Origin: Candidatus Kuenenia stuttgartensis
Lineage (GTDB): Bacteria > Planctomycetota > Planctomycetia > Isosphaerales > Isosphaeraceae
Reading direction: 5' to 3'
Length of the DNA: 10,728 bases
Assembly (NCBI GenBank): GCA_945874095.1
Contig: CAMCFM010000105.1
Coordinates: forward strand, 1-10,728
Shown: one piece after another, positions 1 through 7,452 of the stretch
Numbering within the stretch: position 1 is the first letter of the stretch
Layout of the letters: every line of letters begins with the position of its first letter
The notes under the pieces: generated by a model
Database searches by the model: none
Seen by the model: only the letters and a program-made list of their open reading frames with translations
Told to the model about the DNA's origin: nothing
Position numbers and translations under genes: made by a program

Positions 1-187
1 TGGCGCTAGCCCCGGTTCGATTCGATTTCGATTTATCTAGCCGATCCCACGATTCGTTTTTAAATGGGCAACCGGGGCTAGCGCCAAGACCAGCTAGAAA
101 GATGGCACAAGCCACGATTCGATTTTAAATACGCAACCGGGGCTAGCGCAAAGACCGGCTAGAAAGATGGCGCAAGCCCCGGTTCGG
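1..187. repeat. Tandem ~65-bp intergenic repeat array with palindromic core
   Basis: Two adjacent copies are offset by 65 bp (68-132 and 133-187). Both carry ACCGGGGCTAGCGC, then an AAGACC(A/G)GCTAGAAAGATGG block, then a CAAGCC(A/C)C block. The stretch at 46-67 matches 111-132 at the same 65-bp offset. Positions 1-19 match 168-186 with one mismatch, so another unit ends at the left edge and the array probably continues outside the window. Bases 1-16 are also the exact reverse complement of 71-86. No coding sequence is credible here; the array fills the gap beyond the 3' end of the peptidase gene at 266. Similar CCGGGGCTAGCGCC-type intergenic repeats are, as far as I recall, common in planctomycete genomes. 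Function is unknown; a REP-like or small non-autonomous repeat family is one possibility. Confidence 0.8.
135..184. repeat. Hairpin-forming inverted repeat inside the repeat unit
   Basis: Positions 135-149 pair with 170-184, giving a 15-bp stem with one mismatch (145 against 174) around a 20-base loop. The stem is very GC-rich. No T-run follows on either side, so it does not look like an ordinary intrinsic terminator. It lies about 80 bp beyond the peptidase stop codon and could still protect the 3' end of that transcript; that role is inference. Confidence 0.65.
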
Positions 188-265
188 TTGAAGTTCCCGA
201 ACCGGAGCAAGCGTAATTTAACAGGCTTGAGGGTGCACTGGTCCTGCCACTTCTCCAAGCCACAC

Positions 266-1963
266 TCAGTCACCTTTAAAATCGGCTGCAAACGCTTTGG
301 CGGAAAGAGGTTCCTCGGTTGCAAACTGGGCCAGTTCTTTCCAACTCAGGCTTCGCCCAGGCGCAAAGACCTTCTCGACCATGAACTGGCCGACCTTGGG
401 GTTCCCTACATAACTGGCCTTGGCAGGCGAAACTCCACCCAGCACTTCCCGGCAGATGGTGTGATGCACTTGCGATGCAAAGAGTTGTCCCATCATATAG
501 TTATGATAATAGGCAGGTGAACTCACAATGTGAATCTTGGCCCCATAGTCAGGCTGATTCCGACCTTCTGGACGCTTCAGGCCCTGATATTTTTCAACCA
601 GATCCCACCAGAGTTTGTTGAGATCCTGAGAAGGGTCGGCATACATGGCTTTTTCGAAACGAAGCATGACCTGACACCACCTGGAGAAGATCAGGAGGTG
701 ACCTCGTTTAGCCTTTGAGCCAGCTTCATCGTAAGCCTTAGGATTTTCGACTTTCACGCCCATGGCGGCGAGCCAGTCTGCATCCTTGCTGAATTGCTCA
801 AATTGCATCGCCACGCCCTCTGTCGCCAGAATGTGAGCCTCACCCCTTAAGATATATGGCACAGATTTAGGGATGTTTCGGCTCGAATAAACTGCATGGC
901 CCAGCTCGTGGAGCATGGTTCCCATCCAATATTCATTATTTACAATATTAGCCAGAACCCGCACATCACCCATCCTATTGACATCAATACAAAAAGCATG
1001 AGGACTCTTCCCAGGCTTCTCGTAAAGGTCGCTGCGGGCAATCACATCTTCGATAGGCAGGCCGATGCCGGCGTAAAATTCGCGGCAAAGTTTCAGAATA
1101 TCTGCCTTGGCATAAGGTTCGTCCAGATTCGCATCAAAAACGGCGGGCGTTTCTTGAAAGAAAGGGTCGTGATAGTGCCATGGGCGGAGTTCGTCTACGG
1201 AAATTCCGCACTGCCTGGCCAGAGCGGTATCGATGGTCGATTTCAGCTCCTCAAACGGCTTTCTGGTGAGCGAATCAAGCTCGTCAAACAGAGCAATCAC
1301 GTCCGACTGGTTCTGCTCGTTCAGAGCAAGCATCATGACGTGATAGTCAGGAAATCCCAAATTTTTAGCGGATTCGTTCCGAAGCCTCACGAGCTCTTTG
1401 AGATCCGATTCCACCGAGGCTCCAACCCCTTTGCTGGCCTCCCAGACAGCTTTTCGCTCATCGCTACTTTTGGATTCTTTCAAACGTTCGCGAATCTTGC
1501 TGTCGGCCAACTCCACCCCACCAACCTTGGCCCTGTAGACGTTGAATGCCTTTTCAATCGAATTGGCTTTGGCCGTAATCTTTTCGAGTAATTTCGGATC
1601 AACCTGTTTCTCAAGTGATTGCAGATAAAGCAGTTCGATCTGTCGTTTTTCACTTGGATCAGCGACACCAGCCTCTCTGACCGCTTTGATTTTTGAGAAT
1701 CTCAAGGGGTCCGAAAGTGCAGCGTCGAGCGTATTCTGGGCCTTTTCTTTTGCGGCAAAATCTTCATCTTTACCAGTCACGTTGGCAGTCCACCAGACAT
1801 CGCCGGTGACAATCTCCAATGGCTTGATTCGATTTTCGTGATCCGCAATCACTTCTTTGGCGGTGGTCATAGGGGCGGCCCCAGCATGCTTGGAAATGGT
1901 CCCAGCGGCTATCAGGATAGAGCTGGACTGGATTAGAAATTTACGCCTGTTCTTGCTCGCCAT
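266..1963 (-). CDS. Tat-exported M2 family (ACE-like) zinc metallopeptidase
   Basis: Predicted zinc-dependent peptidase of 565 residues, related to angiotensin-converting enzyme (family M2), which is usually close to 600 residues per domain. The zinc site is HELGH at residues 352-356 with Glu382 the likely third ligand. A stretch at about 452-490 (WWDLVEKYQGL, then GAKIH, then a Tyr-rich segment with Tyr485, Tyr486 and Tyr489) resembles the ACE region that binds the substrate C-terminus through Lys511, His513, Tyr520 and Tyr523; Lys476 and His478 fit the first two. The N-terminus NRRKFLIQSS with a hydrophobic run and AGAA near residue 30 is a twin-arginine signal, so the enzyme should act outside the cytoplasm. 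I chose the ATG at 1963 because this signal starts there and GAGG lies nine bases upstream; a longer frame to 2122 has no plausible leader. Substrate is unknown. M3-type assignment is the alternative. Confidence 0.88.
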   Translation of the reverse strand: MASKNRRKFLIQSSSILIAAGTISKHAGAAPMTTAKEVIADHENRIKPLEIVTGDVWWTANVTGKDEDFAAKEKAQNTLDAALSDPLRFSKIKAVREAGVADPSEKRQIELLYLQSLEKQVDPKLLEKITAKANSIEKAFNVYRAKVGGVELADSKIRERLKESKSSDERKAVWEASKGVGASVESDLKELVRLRNESAKNLGFPDYHVMMLALNEQNQSDVIALFDELDSLTRKPFEELKSTIDTALARQCGISVDELRPWHYHDPFFQETPAVFDANLDEPYAKADILKLCREFYAGIGLPIEDVIARSDLYEKPGKSPHAFCIDVNRMGDVRVLANIVNNEYWMGTMLHELGHAVYSSRNIPKSVPYILRGEAHILATEGVAMQFEQFSKDADWLAAMGVKVENPKAYDEAGSKAKRGHLLIFSRWCQVMLRFEKAMYADPSQDLNKLWWDLVEKYQGLKRPEGRNQPDYGAKIHIVSSPAYYHNYMMGQLFASQVHHTICREVLGGVSPAKASYVGNPKVGQFMVEKVFAPGRSLSWKELAQFATEEPLSAKAFAADFKGD

Positions 1964-2125
1964 GGGGTCGGCCCTCAATTTTTGATTGGAGTTCCACCAA
2001 TTTGAATGACTGACAATAGATGTACGAATCCGAATTTTACGCTCCAAGGAATTCCACACGCAAGGCTTGCTTTCTAATCGGAGGACTGGCAGAATCAGGT
2101 TCCCCTCTCTTCTTGCCACCAAATT

Positions 2126-2143
2126 TCGCCAGTAAAATGGCGA
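2126..2143. promoter_or_regulatory. Inverted repeat between divergent genes, possible operator
   Basis: TCGCCA, a six-base spacer GTAAAA, then TGGCGA: a perfect 6-bp palindrome. It lies in the 235-bp gap between the divergent M2 peptidase and the Tat protein gene, 56 bp before the latter's start. The position suits a regulator binding site acting on one or both genes. No convincing -35/-10 pair was found nearby, so the role is a guess. Confidence 0.3.
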
Positions 2144-2198
2144 CTATCGTTCCCACCCGACCGAGTACCTCCCACGAATTTGCGGAGAATCCACACTC

Positions 2199-3479
2199 AT
2201 GGCTATCGAAAAATCACGCCTGGACCGTCGTCAGTTTCTTGCTGCATCGACATTATCACTCGCCTTTACGGCCAAAACTTCGGCCAAAACCGACGCACCT
2301 CGCAAAAAAGTCGCCTTCATCGGCACCGAAGTACGCACCCACTCACATGCCCAGCATTTTCTCGACAGAATGACTCTGGGCTATAGCTGGGCAGGCCGAT
2401 GGGAGATGCCAAGGGTTGATGTGGCCTCGATTTATACCGACCAGTTTCCTAAGGGCGATCTGGCCAAAGAACGTATTGCACGCCATAAGCTGAAATCGTA
2501 TCCAACCATCGCCGAAGCTCTGACCCAGGGCGGCTCGAAACTGGCTGTGGACGGAGTGGTGATTATCGCCGAGCATGGCGAATACAAAAAAAATGAAAAA
2601 GGCCAGATACTTTACCCGCGCTACGAGTTCTTCAAGCAGGCTGTCAAGGTGTTTGATGAAAGCGGCCGCGGAGTGCCCGTCTTTAACGACAAGCATTTAT
2701 CCACCACCTGGGCACGCAGCAGCGAGATGGTGAACGACTCAAAACGGCTGAACTTTCCGTTCCTCGCAGGTTCGTCGCTGCCTGTGACCTGGCGGTTCCC
2801 CCAGATTGACATGCCTCACAACACGCCTCTTTCGGAAAGTGTCTGCGTAGGATACGGGGGTGTGGACAGTTACGACTTCCACGGCCTTGAGACCGCTCAG
2901 TGCATGTCCGAACGCCGGCTTGGCGGAGAGGTCGGAATCAAGCAGGTCCATGCCCTCAGGGGTGCCAAAATGTGGGAAAAGCTGATGCTTCCCCAGCACG
3001 AAACCACTCGAAAGCTGATGGTGGCCGCTCTGAACCGGAGCCATAACTTGCCTGTGGATACAGGATATCCAAGCGATGCCGTGACTGTGGAATGGGCCCA
3101 TAAGAAGTTCCCTGAGATGATCGCGTATTTCATCGACCATAACGATGGCTTCAAGACCACTCTGTTTCTGGCCAGCATTCAGGACTTCAATTACGCTGGT
3201 ATGAGGTCGGACAACGGCGAAATCATCTCGTGCCAGATGTACCTGCCGATGCCTTCTCACGGCGCCACCACAGCCGACTTTTTCAGTCCACTCGTGCGTC
3301 ACATTGAGACAATGGTGATTGAAAACAAGCCACTATATCCAGTGGAACGAACCCTGCTGACATCCGGCATGGTCATCGGAGGCGTGGATTCGCTCTATCA
3401 AAAGCAAGTGCCGGTGGCCACTCCGGAGATGGTTGTGAAATATCAGGTCTCACCTGAGTCGTATTTCCGCCGGGTCTGA
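2199..3479 (+). CDS. Tat-exported conserved protein with Rossmann-like N-terminus
   Basis: Protein of 426 residues. LDRRQFLAAS at residues 8-17 followed by a hydrophobic stretch and TSA/TDA near 27-33 is a twin-arginine signal, so export in folded form is expected. The mature part opens with KKVAFIGTE (residues 36-44), a beta strand and turn like the start of a nucleotide-binding Rossmann fold, and DGVVIIAEHGEY (118-129) suits a later strand of a Gfo/Idh/MocA-like oxidoreductase. The classic GxGxxG loop is not clear, and I cannot name catalytic residues. I believe close relatives are secreted proteins of unknown function in Planctomycetes. ATG at 2199 has CGGAG eleven bases upstream and puts the signal at the very start. 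It is divergent from the M2 peptidase and ends 16 bp from the convergent membrane protein gene. Function is not established. Confidence 0.75.
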   Translation: MAIEKSRLDRRQFLAASTLSLAFTAKTSAKTDAPRKKVAFIGTEVRTHSHAQHFLDRMTLGYSWAGRWEMPRVDVASIYTDQFPKGDLAKERIARHKLKSYPTIAEALTQGGSKLAVDGVVIIAEHGEYKKNEKGQILYPRYEFFKQAVKVFDESGRGVPVFNDKHLSTTWARSSEMVNDSKRLNFPFLAGSSLPVTWRFPQIDMPHNTPLSESVCVGYGGVDSYDFHGLETAQCMSERRLGGEVGIKQVHALRGAKMWEKLMLPQHETTRKLMVAALNRSHNLPVDTGYPSDAVTVEWAHKKFPEMIAYFIDHNDGFKTTLFLASIQDFNYAGMRSDNGEIISCQMYLPMPSHGATTADFFSPLVRHIETMVIENKPLYPVERTLLTSGMVIGGVDSLYQKQVPVATPEMVVKYQVSPESYFRRV

Positions 3480-3495
3480 TCCGACTTAAACCAAA

Positions 3496-4014
3496 TCAGC
3501 AAATCATCATCGTGCGACGGGTATCTTCGATGGCCGTCGCAAGTTGATCTGATTTCTGAGTTCCGATGATCACAACAGACCCATCATAACGCGTAATTTT
3601 AACCGCTTGATTCCCGCGTGCAGAGAGCACCACCTGGCCTTGCCAATTGCGTCGGATTCCCCAGCCCAAAGTGTCCCGCAGTGGCCTGTAGGTACAGGTC
3701 TCTACGGATTGAATTTGTGAAATTGGGATATTCAGGCGATAGATCGGAAGCCAGCCAAAGCTGACATAAAGGCCGGTTGGCGAGACTTCAGTCACCATCC
3801 GCATGAAGCAGGCCATGATCAGCAAAACCACTGAGAAGACGATATAACTTCCTGAATCTGTGTTGAGCTGAAGACCTTGAAAATGTGAGTCGAAGCTAAA
3901 GTCTGGAAACAGGATCCTGATCCCGACGATTCCAAAGATGCCGTAAACCCAGGGAGCGAAAAGCTGATCCTCTCGATAAATCACAACGGCGGGTTTTAAG
4001 GCAGATTCAAGCAT
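3496..4014 (-). CDS. Small membrane protein, two helices plus PH-like domain
   Basis: Protein of 172 residues. Two hydrophobic segments are visible at about 18-36 (FAPWVYGIFGIVGIRILF) and 57-76 (YIVFSVVLLIMACFMRMV). They are followed by a soluble tail (78-165) with alternating strands such as SPTGLYVSFGW, IPISQIQSVET and YDGSVVIIGTQ. This arrangement resembles small bacterial membrane proteins with a PH-like domain; the match is from pattern only. The tail should face the cytoplasm. The same frame runs open to 4221, but that extension reads across the upstream gene and looks non-coding. The chosen ATG at 4014 overlaps the stop of the isomerase gene by eight bases (ATGCTTGA), a typical coupled arrangement. 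It is the last gene of the minus-strand cluster, facing the 2199-3479 gene with a 16-bp gap. The role is unknown. Confidence 0.72.
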   Translation of the reverse strand: MLESALKPAVVIYREDQLFAPWVYGIFGIVGIRILFPDFSFDSHFQGLQLNTDSGSYIVFSVVLLIMACFMRMVTEVSPTGLYVSFGWLPIYRLNIPISQIQSVETCTYRPLRDTLGWGIRRNWQGQVVLSARGNQAVKITRYDGSVVIIGTQKSDQLATAIEDTRRTMMIC

Positions 4015-4876
4015 TGTCGTTTGATTGTTCCAGATCAGGCAATTCCAGATCATCCATAGCCTGATCTTCAGGCCAGATTCGGCTGATGGCCTGATGGGCC
4101 ATGTCGGCCACTCGATCGCAAGCAATCGGCCAGAGATGTGGGTTCGGGACTTCGACTGAAACGATGCCGCTATAGTTGTATTTCTGAAGTCGCCCAACGA
4201 TGGCTGAAAGCTCGAAATCACCCTCGCCCGGCAGAATTCTGTCTGTATCGCGTGCCAATTCGCGAGGCGTCCCGATCAGGTCAGAAAATTGAACAGATTT
4301 CAATAATCCGACCACGATCGCATTCAGATCCTCGAACTTGCTTGGCCCAAGGTAATAGTGGAACAGGTCGAGACAAAGCCCGATGCGTGGATGGTCGACT
4401 TGCGAGACAATCGCCGCAGCGGTATCAAGCGACGAAAGCCATCGCGAGTCAGACCGAAATTCAAGGGCGAGTTCTATCCCAAACTCTTCGGCAATTTCTG
4501 CAAGGGCCTGTAATCGCTCCATCGCAGTGGAGTAAAGTGCTTCATGAGGAACATCGTGACTGATGCCCGGCGTGAAGATGATCAGAGGGATCGCCAGAGG
4601 AGCCACAGCCGTGAACGCATCCACGGCCCGGGCGAGCGATTCCCGCCAGAGTGCATCGGAACCGACCAGCTCCAGACCAAGACCTGCCATGGAGGCAGGC
4701 TTAAGTTCATGCTCCTGAAGCGATTCCAGAATCTGGTCAAGCGATCCCGACTGAAGTTCTGTCTTAAGCCTGGGCCACCAAAATTCGACTTTACCGAAAC
4801 CGGCTCGCGCCGAGGCTTCAAGAGCCTTCAGCGAATCGGTTTCACACATGGTGACCAGGCTCAGGCAAGGGTTCAT
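4007..4876 (-). CDS. Sugar phosphate isomerase/epimerase-like TIM barrel
   Basis: Protein of 289 residues, the usual size for the xylose isomerase-like TIM-barrel (AP endonuclease 2) superfamily, which includes IolE, hydroxypyruvate isomerase and sugar epimerases. Visible barrel strands carry the expected acidic residues: KVEFWWP (29-35), LALEFRSD (136-143, Glu139), GLCLDLFHY (166-174, Asp170 and His173), VQFSDL (195-200, Asp199), PGEGDF (216-221) and VSVEVP (239-244, Glu242). Glu139, Asp170, Asp199 and Glu242 are likely divalent metal ligands by family analogy. No signal peptide is seen, so it should be cytoplasmic. Its ATG overlaps the glyQS stop as ATGA (4873-4876), and its own stop overlaps the next start, so it sits in the middle of a tightly coupled operon. 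The substrate cannot be told from sequence alone. Link to glycyl-tRNA synthesis is not obvious. Confidence 0.85.
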   Translation of the reverse strand: MNPCLSLVTMCETDSLKALEASARAGFGKVEFWWPRLKTELQSGSLDQILESLQEHELKPASMAGLGLELVGSDALWRESLARAVDAFTAVAPLAIPLIIFTPGISHDVPHEALYSTAMERLQALAEIAEEFGIELALEFRSDSRWLSSLDTAAAIVSQVDHPRIGLCLDLFHYYLGPSKFEDLNAIVVGLLKSVQFSDLIGTPRELARDTDRILPGEGDFELSAIVGRLQKYNYSGIVSVEVPNPHLWPIACDRVADMAHQAISRIWPEDQAMDDLELPDLEQSNDNA

Positions 4877-6420
4877 GATTCCGAACCGCCGCTGATTTCA
4901 CCTTGAGGAGCCTGAAGCTTGCCAGAAATCATGTCGCCAATCATCACATCAATATTGGCAGACGGAACACGCCACTGACGCAGGCTGTCGCGGTCGCGAA
5001 TCGTCACCGTATCGTCGGTCAAGGTTTGTCCATCGACTGTAATACAGTAAGGCGTGCCAGCTTCGTCCTGACGACGGTACCGACGTCCAACTGCGCCTTT
5101 TTCGTCATAGAACGACGCGAATTTTTCGCGAAGCTGGTGATGGATCGAAGCCGCCTTCTCAGGCATCCCGTCACGCTTGACCAGTGGGAAAACGGCCGTC
5201 TTGATCGGAGCCAGACGTGGGTGGAACTTCAAAACCGTACGCGTATCGTTTTCCACTTTGTCCTCTGTGTAAGCTTCACACAAGAAGGCCAGAGTAGCAC
5301 GGTCAGCACCTGCGGAAGGCTCAATCACATGCGGGGTAAACCGGGATTTCGAGTCTTCGTCGAAGTAGGTCAAATCCTTGCCACTGAACTTCATATGCTG
5401 CGTCAGGTCATAATCGCCCCGGTGTGCGATGCCCTCAAGCTCGCTCACTCCAAATGGGAACGCATATTCGATGTCGGCTGTCGCCGTCGAGTAGAAGGCG
5501 AGTTCATCTGGATCATGATCCCGCAGGCGGAGCTTATCCGACTGTAGACCAAGACTTACGTACCAGTCAAAGCGAGTCTTCCGCCAATAGGCGTACCACT
5601 CTTTGGCCTCTTCAGGCTTGCAGAAGAACTCAATCTCCATCTGCTCAAATTCACGCGAACGGAACGTAAAGTTCCGTGGGTTGATCTCATTCCGAAAGCT
5701 CTTGCCGACCTGAGCGATACCGAATGGGAGCTTGACCCGGCCTGTATCGCACACATTCTTAAAGTTGGCGAAAATGCCCTGAGCGGTTTCGGGACGCAGG
5801 TAAGCGACGTTAGAATCACTCTCCAAAGCACCGACATAAGTCTTGAACATGAGGTTGAACGAACGTGGCTCAGTCAGGGTCCCGGATTCCTCCACGGAAG
5901 GGCCGATGACTTTCTCGCGATCCTCAGGAGCGACCTGCATGTAGCCAACCACGGAGCTATCGACAGGTGCACCAAGCTTTTTAGCTACTTTGCCGGCCCG
6001 GGCTTCAGCGGCTGGGCGAGCTTCGTCAGGCCCTCCACCGAGACTGCCCCACCAGAATTCCACCATTGAACCGGGGGCGTCTTTGGCGTTGAACCGGTAG
6101 ACGAAAACCCAAAGCTGGTCCGCTCGATAGCGTTCTTTGGTCTTCTTGCAATCCACCAGAGGATCGGAGAATCCGCCGACGTGGCCGGACGCTTCCCAGA
6201 CTCGCGGATTCATGATGATCGAACAATCCAGGCCGACCATGTCATCGCGGGTGCGAATCATGTCGTGCCACCAGGCGTCTTTGATGTTGCGTTTGAGTTC
6301 GACGCCGAGCGGGCCGTAATCCCAAAATCCGCCGATACCGCCATAGATTTCGCTCGACGGAAAGATGAATCCTCGGCGCTTGCACAGCGACACCAACTTT
6401 TCCATATCAAGCGAACTCAT
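4873..6420 (-). CDS. glyQS: Glycyl-tRNA synthetase, single-chain class II type
   Basis: Charges tRNA-Gly with glycine in the cytoplasm, using ATP; essential for translation. The 515-residue chain is the homodimeric type shared with archaea, eukaryotes and some bacteria, not the two-subunit GlyQ/GlyS form. The N-terminal SSEIYGGIGGFWDYGPLG (22-39) contains the motif 1 region. YLRPETAQGIF lies at 207-217, motif 2 FRNEINPRNFTFRSREFEQ at 242-260, GIAHRGDYDLTQH at 330-342 and motif 3 EPSAGADRATLAFL at 367-380. Residues ~395-503 form the anticodon-binding domain. Where many bacterial relatives have paired cysteines before TEPRSFNLMF, this protein has DCKKTKERYRAD and VEESGTLTEPR, so a zinc site looks lost. 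A TTG at 6441 is in frame, but the ATG at 6420 gives the usual N-terminus MSSLDMEKL, with AGAGG twelve bases upstream. It lies 97-99 bp downstream of comB. Confidence 0.96.
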   Translation of the reverse strand: MSSLDMEKLVSLCKRRGFIFPSSEIYGGIGGFWDYGPLGVELKRNIKDAWWHDMIRTRDDMVGLDCSIIMNPRVWEASGHVGGFSDPLVDCKKTKERYRADQLWVFVYRFNAKDAPGSMVEFWWGSLGGGPDEARPAAEARAGKVAKKLGAPVDSSVVGYMQVAPEDREKVIGPSVEESGTLTEPRSFNLMFKTYVGALESDSNVAYLRPETAQGIFANFKNVCDTGRVKLPFGIAQVGKSFRNEINPRNFTFRSREFEQMEIEFFCKPEEAKEWYAYWRKTRFDWYVSLGLQSDKLRLRDHDPDELAFYSTATADIEYAFPFGVSELEGIAHRGDYDLTQHMKFSGKDLTYFDEDSKSRFTPHVIEPSAGADRATLAFLCEAYTEDKVENDTRTVLKFHPRLAPIKTAVFPLVKRDGMPEKAASIHHQLREKFASFYDEKGAVGRRYRRQDEAGTPYCITVDGQTLTDDTVTIRDRDSLRQWRVPSANIDVMIGDMISGKLQAPQGEISGGSES

Positions 6421-6519
6421 AACCGATGGTATCCTCTTCAAAAGCCTATGGGTCTGAAAGCTGATCTTTGCGAACCGGTCGCAACTCCCTGTCAGCTTAT
6501 CATAAATGCCTGCCGCAAT

Positions 6520-7278
6520 TCAGACCATATTGGACTGAACGACACGCCATGGATTGGGATTGACCTCAGTTAGTATATCAAAGTCGTTGAGACGAGCGAC
6601 CTCAACTATGTCCTTTTCCAGTCCAATTTCACAAACACGCTGACCACCCCGACCTCGCTTGAGAACTCCAACCAACTGCGGCTGATAACCCACAGACCGA
6701 ACGTTAAGCCACCCTAACTCATTCTGATAAAGCGAGATAGCAATTCGAGTCGCATCGTTCCCCGGCTCGTGACCTGCCTGAATCAAGGCATGCGCCAACA
6801 TCCCACAAGCGAGCGAATCCTCCCAACTGATCTGCCCATCCGTCCCTGATCCCACCAGATGGATCGGCTGATCCAACGACTTCAACGCATCAAAAACTTT
6901 GCCAATATTTCCGAACGAAAGCGTGTAAACCGTTTTTGCCGAAGAACATGCCATCAATGCACGAGTCCCGTTGGTCGTGGTCATCACCATCGGCCTTCCA
7001 AGGCAACGCTCCACGGTGTAATCGCCTGGCGAATTCCCTAAGTCGAACCCTTCCGGCATGATCCCCTGACGCTCTCCACAGAGCAGGGCTCTCGGAATCG
7101 TTGCCGCCAGAGACTTCGCTTCTTCCACTTCCAGACACGGAAAAATTTCCGAAACACCTGAATGAAGCGCCACCGACATCACCGATGTAGCGCGGAGGAT
7201 ATCCGCAACCACTGCAATCTCATGAGATCCAAATGTGCCTGCCACTGGTGGCAAGAAATGCGTGTATATCTTTATCAT
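6520..7278 (-). CDS. comB: 2-phosphosulfolactate phosphatase family (ComB-like)
   Basis: ComB removes phosphate from 2-phospho-3-sulfolactate, a Mg-dependent step in coenzyme M biosynthesis of methanogens; bacterial members may make sulfolactate or act on other substrates. The 252-residue length and motifs agree with the family: VADILRATS (24-32), CGER (67-70), EGFDLGNSPG (76-85), TTTNGTRA (100-107) and GSGTDGQISWEDSLACG (143-159). No signal peptide, so cytoplasmic. ATG at 7278 has AAGG six bases upstream; an in-frame TTG one codon earlier is less likely. No other coenzyme M or sulfolactate gene (comA, comC, suy) is visible in the window, so the physiological substrate is open. It precedes glyQS on the same strand with a 99-bp gap and is divergent from the E2-like gene, with 174 bp between the starts. 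Confidence 0.9.
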   Translation of the reverse strand: MIKIYTHFLPPVAGTFGSHEIAVVADILRATSVMSVALHSGVSEIFPCLEVEEAKSLAATIPRALLCGERQGIMPEGFDLGNSPGDYTVERCLGRPMVMTTTNGTRALMACSSAKTVYTLSFGNIGKVFDALKSLDQPIHLVGSGTDGQISWEDSLACGMLAHALIQAGHEPGNDATRIAISLYQNELGWLNVRSVGYQPQLVGVLKRGRGGQRVCEIGLEKDIVEVARLNDFDILTEVNPNPWRVVQSNMV

Positions 7279-7452
7279 CAAACACCTTAGAACGCCTGAT
7301 CGGCGGATTTTCTGAAGTCTTCTACGTGCGTCAACAATCGCTCTCCAATTCAGATCGACTGTTCAACTTTGTAGTTTTTGGTACAGTTATGCCGAAAAGA
7401 GGTCCGTGAAGTTTGAAGATTCTAGATCCAGGTTCTAACGACAGGTGCATGG

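Noticed and set aside
1..187. CRISPR array
   Set aside because: The spaced similarity extends over the whole 65-bp unit, there are no unique spacers, and no cas genes are present.
896..1591. Long plus-strand open frame opposite the M2 peptidase
   Set aside because: It lies wholly within the peptidase gene on the other strand and its protein has no recognisable family features; codon shadow.
2020..2373. Plus-strand frame covering the gap before the Tat protein
   Set aside because: It overlaps the start of the better-supported gene at 2199 in another frame and its product is composition-driven.
4015..4221. N-terminal extension of the PH-like membrane protein
   Set aside because: It reads across the isomerase gene in another frame; the ATG at 4014 with an eight-base overlap is the natural start.
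6421..6441. TTG start for glyQS
   Set aside because: The ATG at 6420 gives the usual GlyRS N-terminus and has a suitable ribosome site.
6519..6539. Imperfect inverted repeat over the comB stop (TTCAGACCA/TGGACTGAA) as a terminator
   Set aside because: One mismatch and no T-run on the minus strand; more likely chance.
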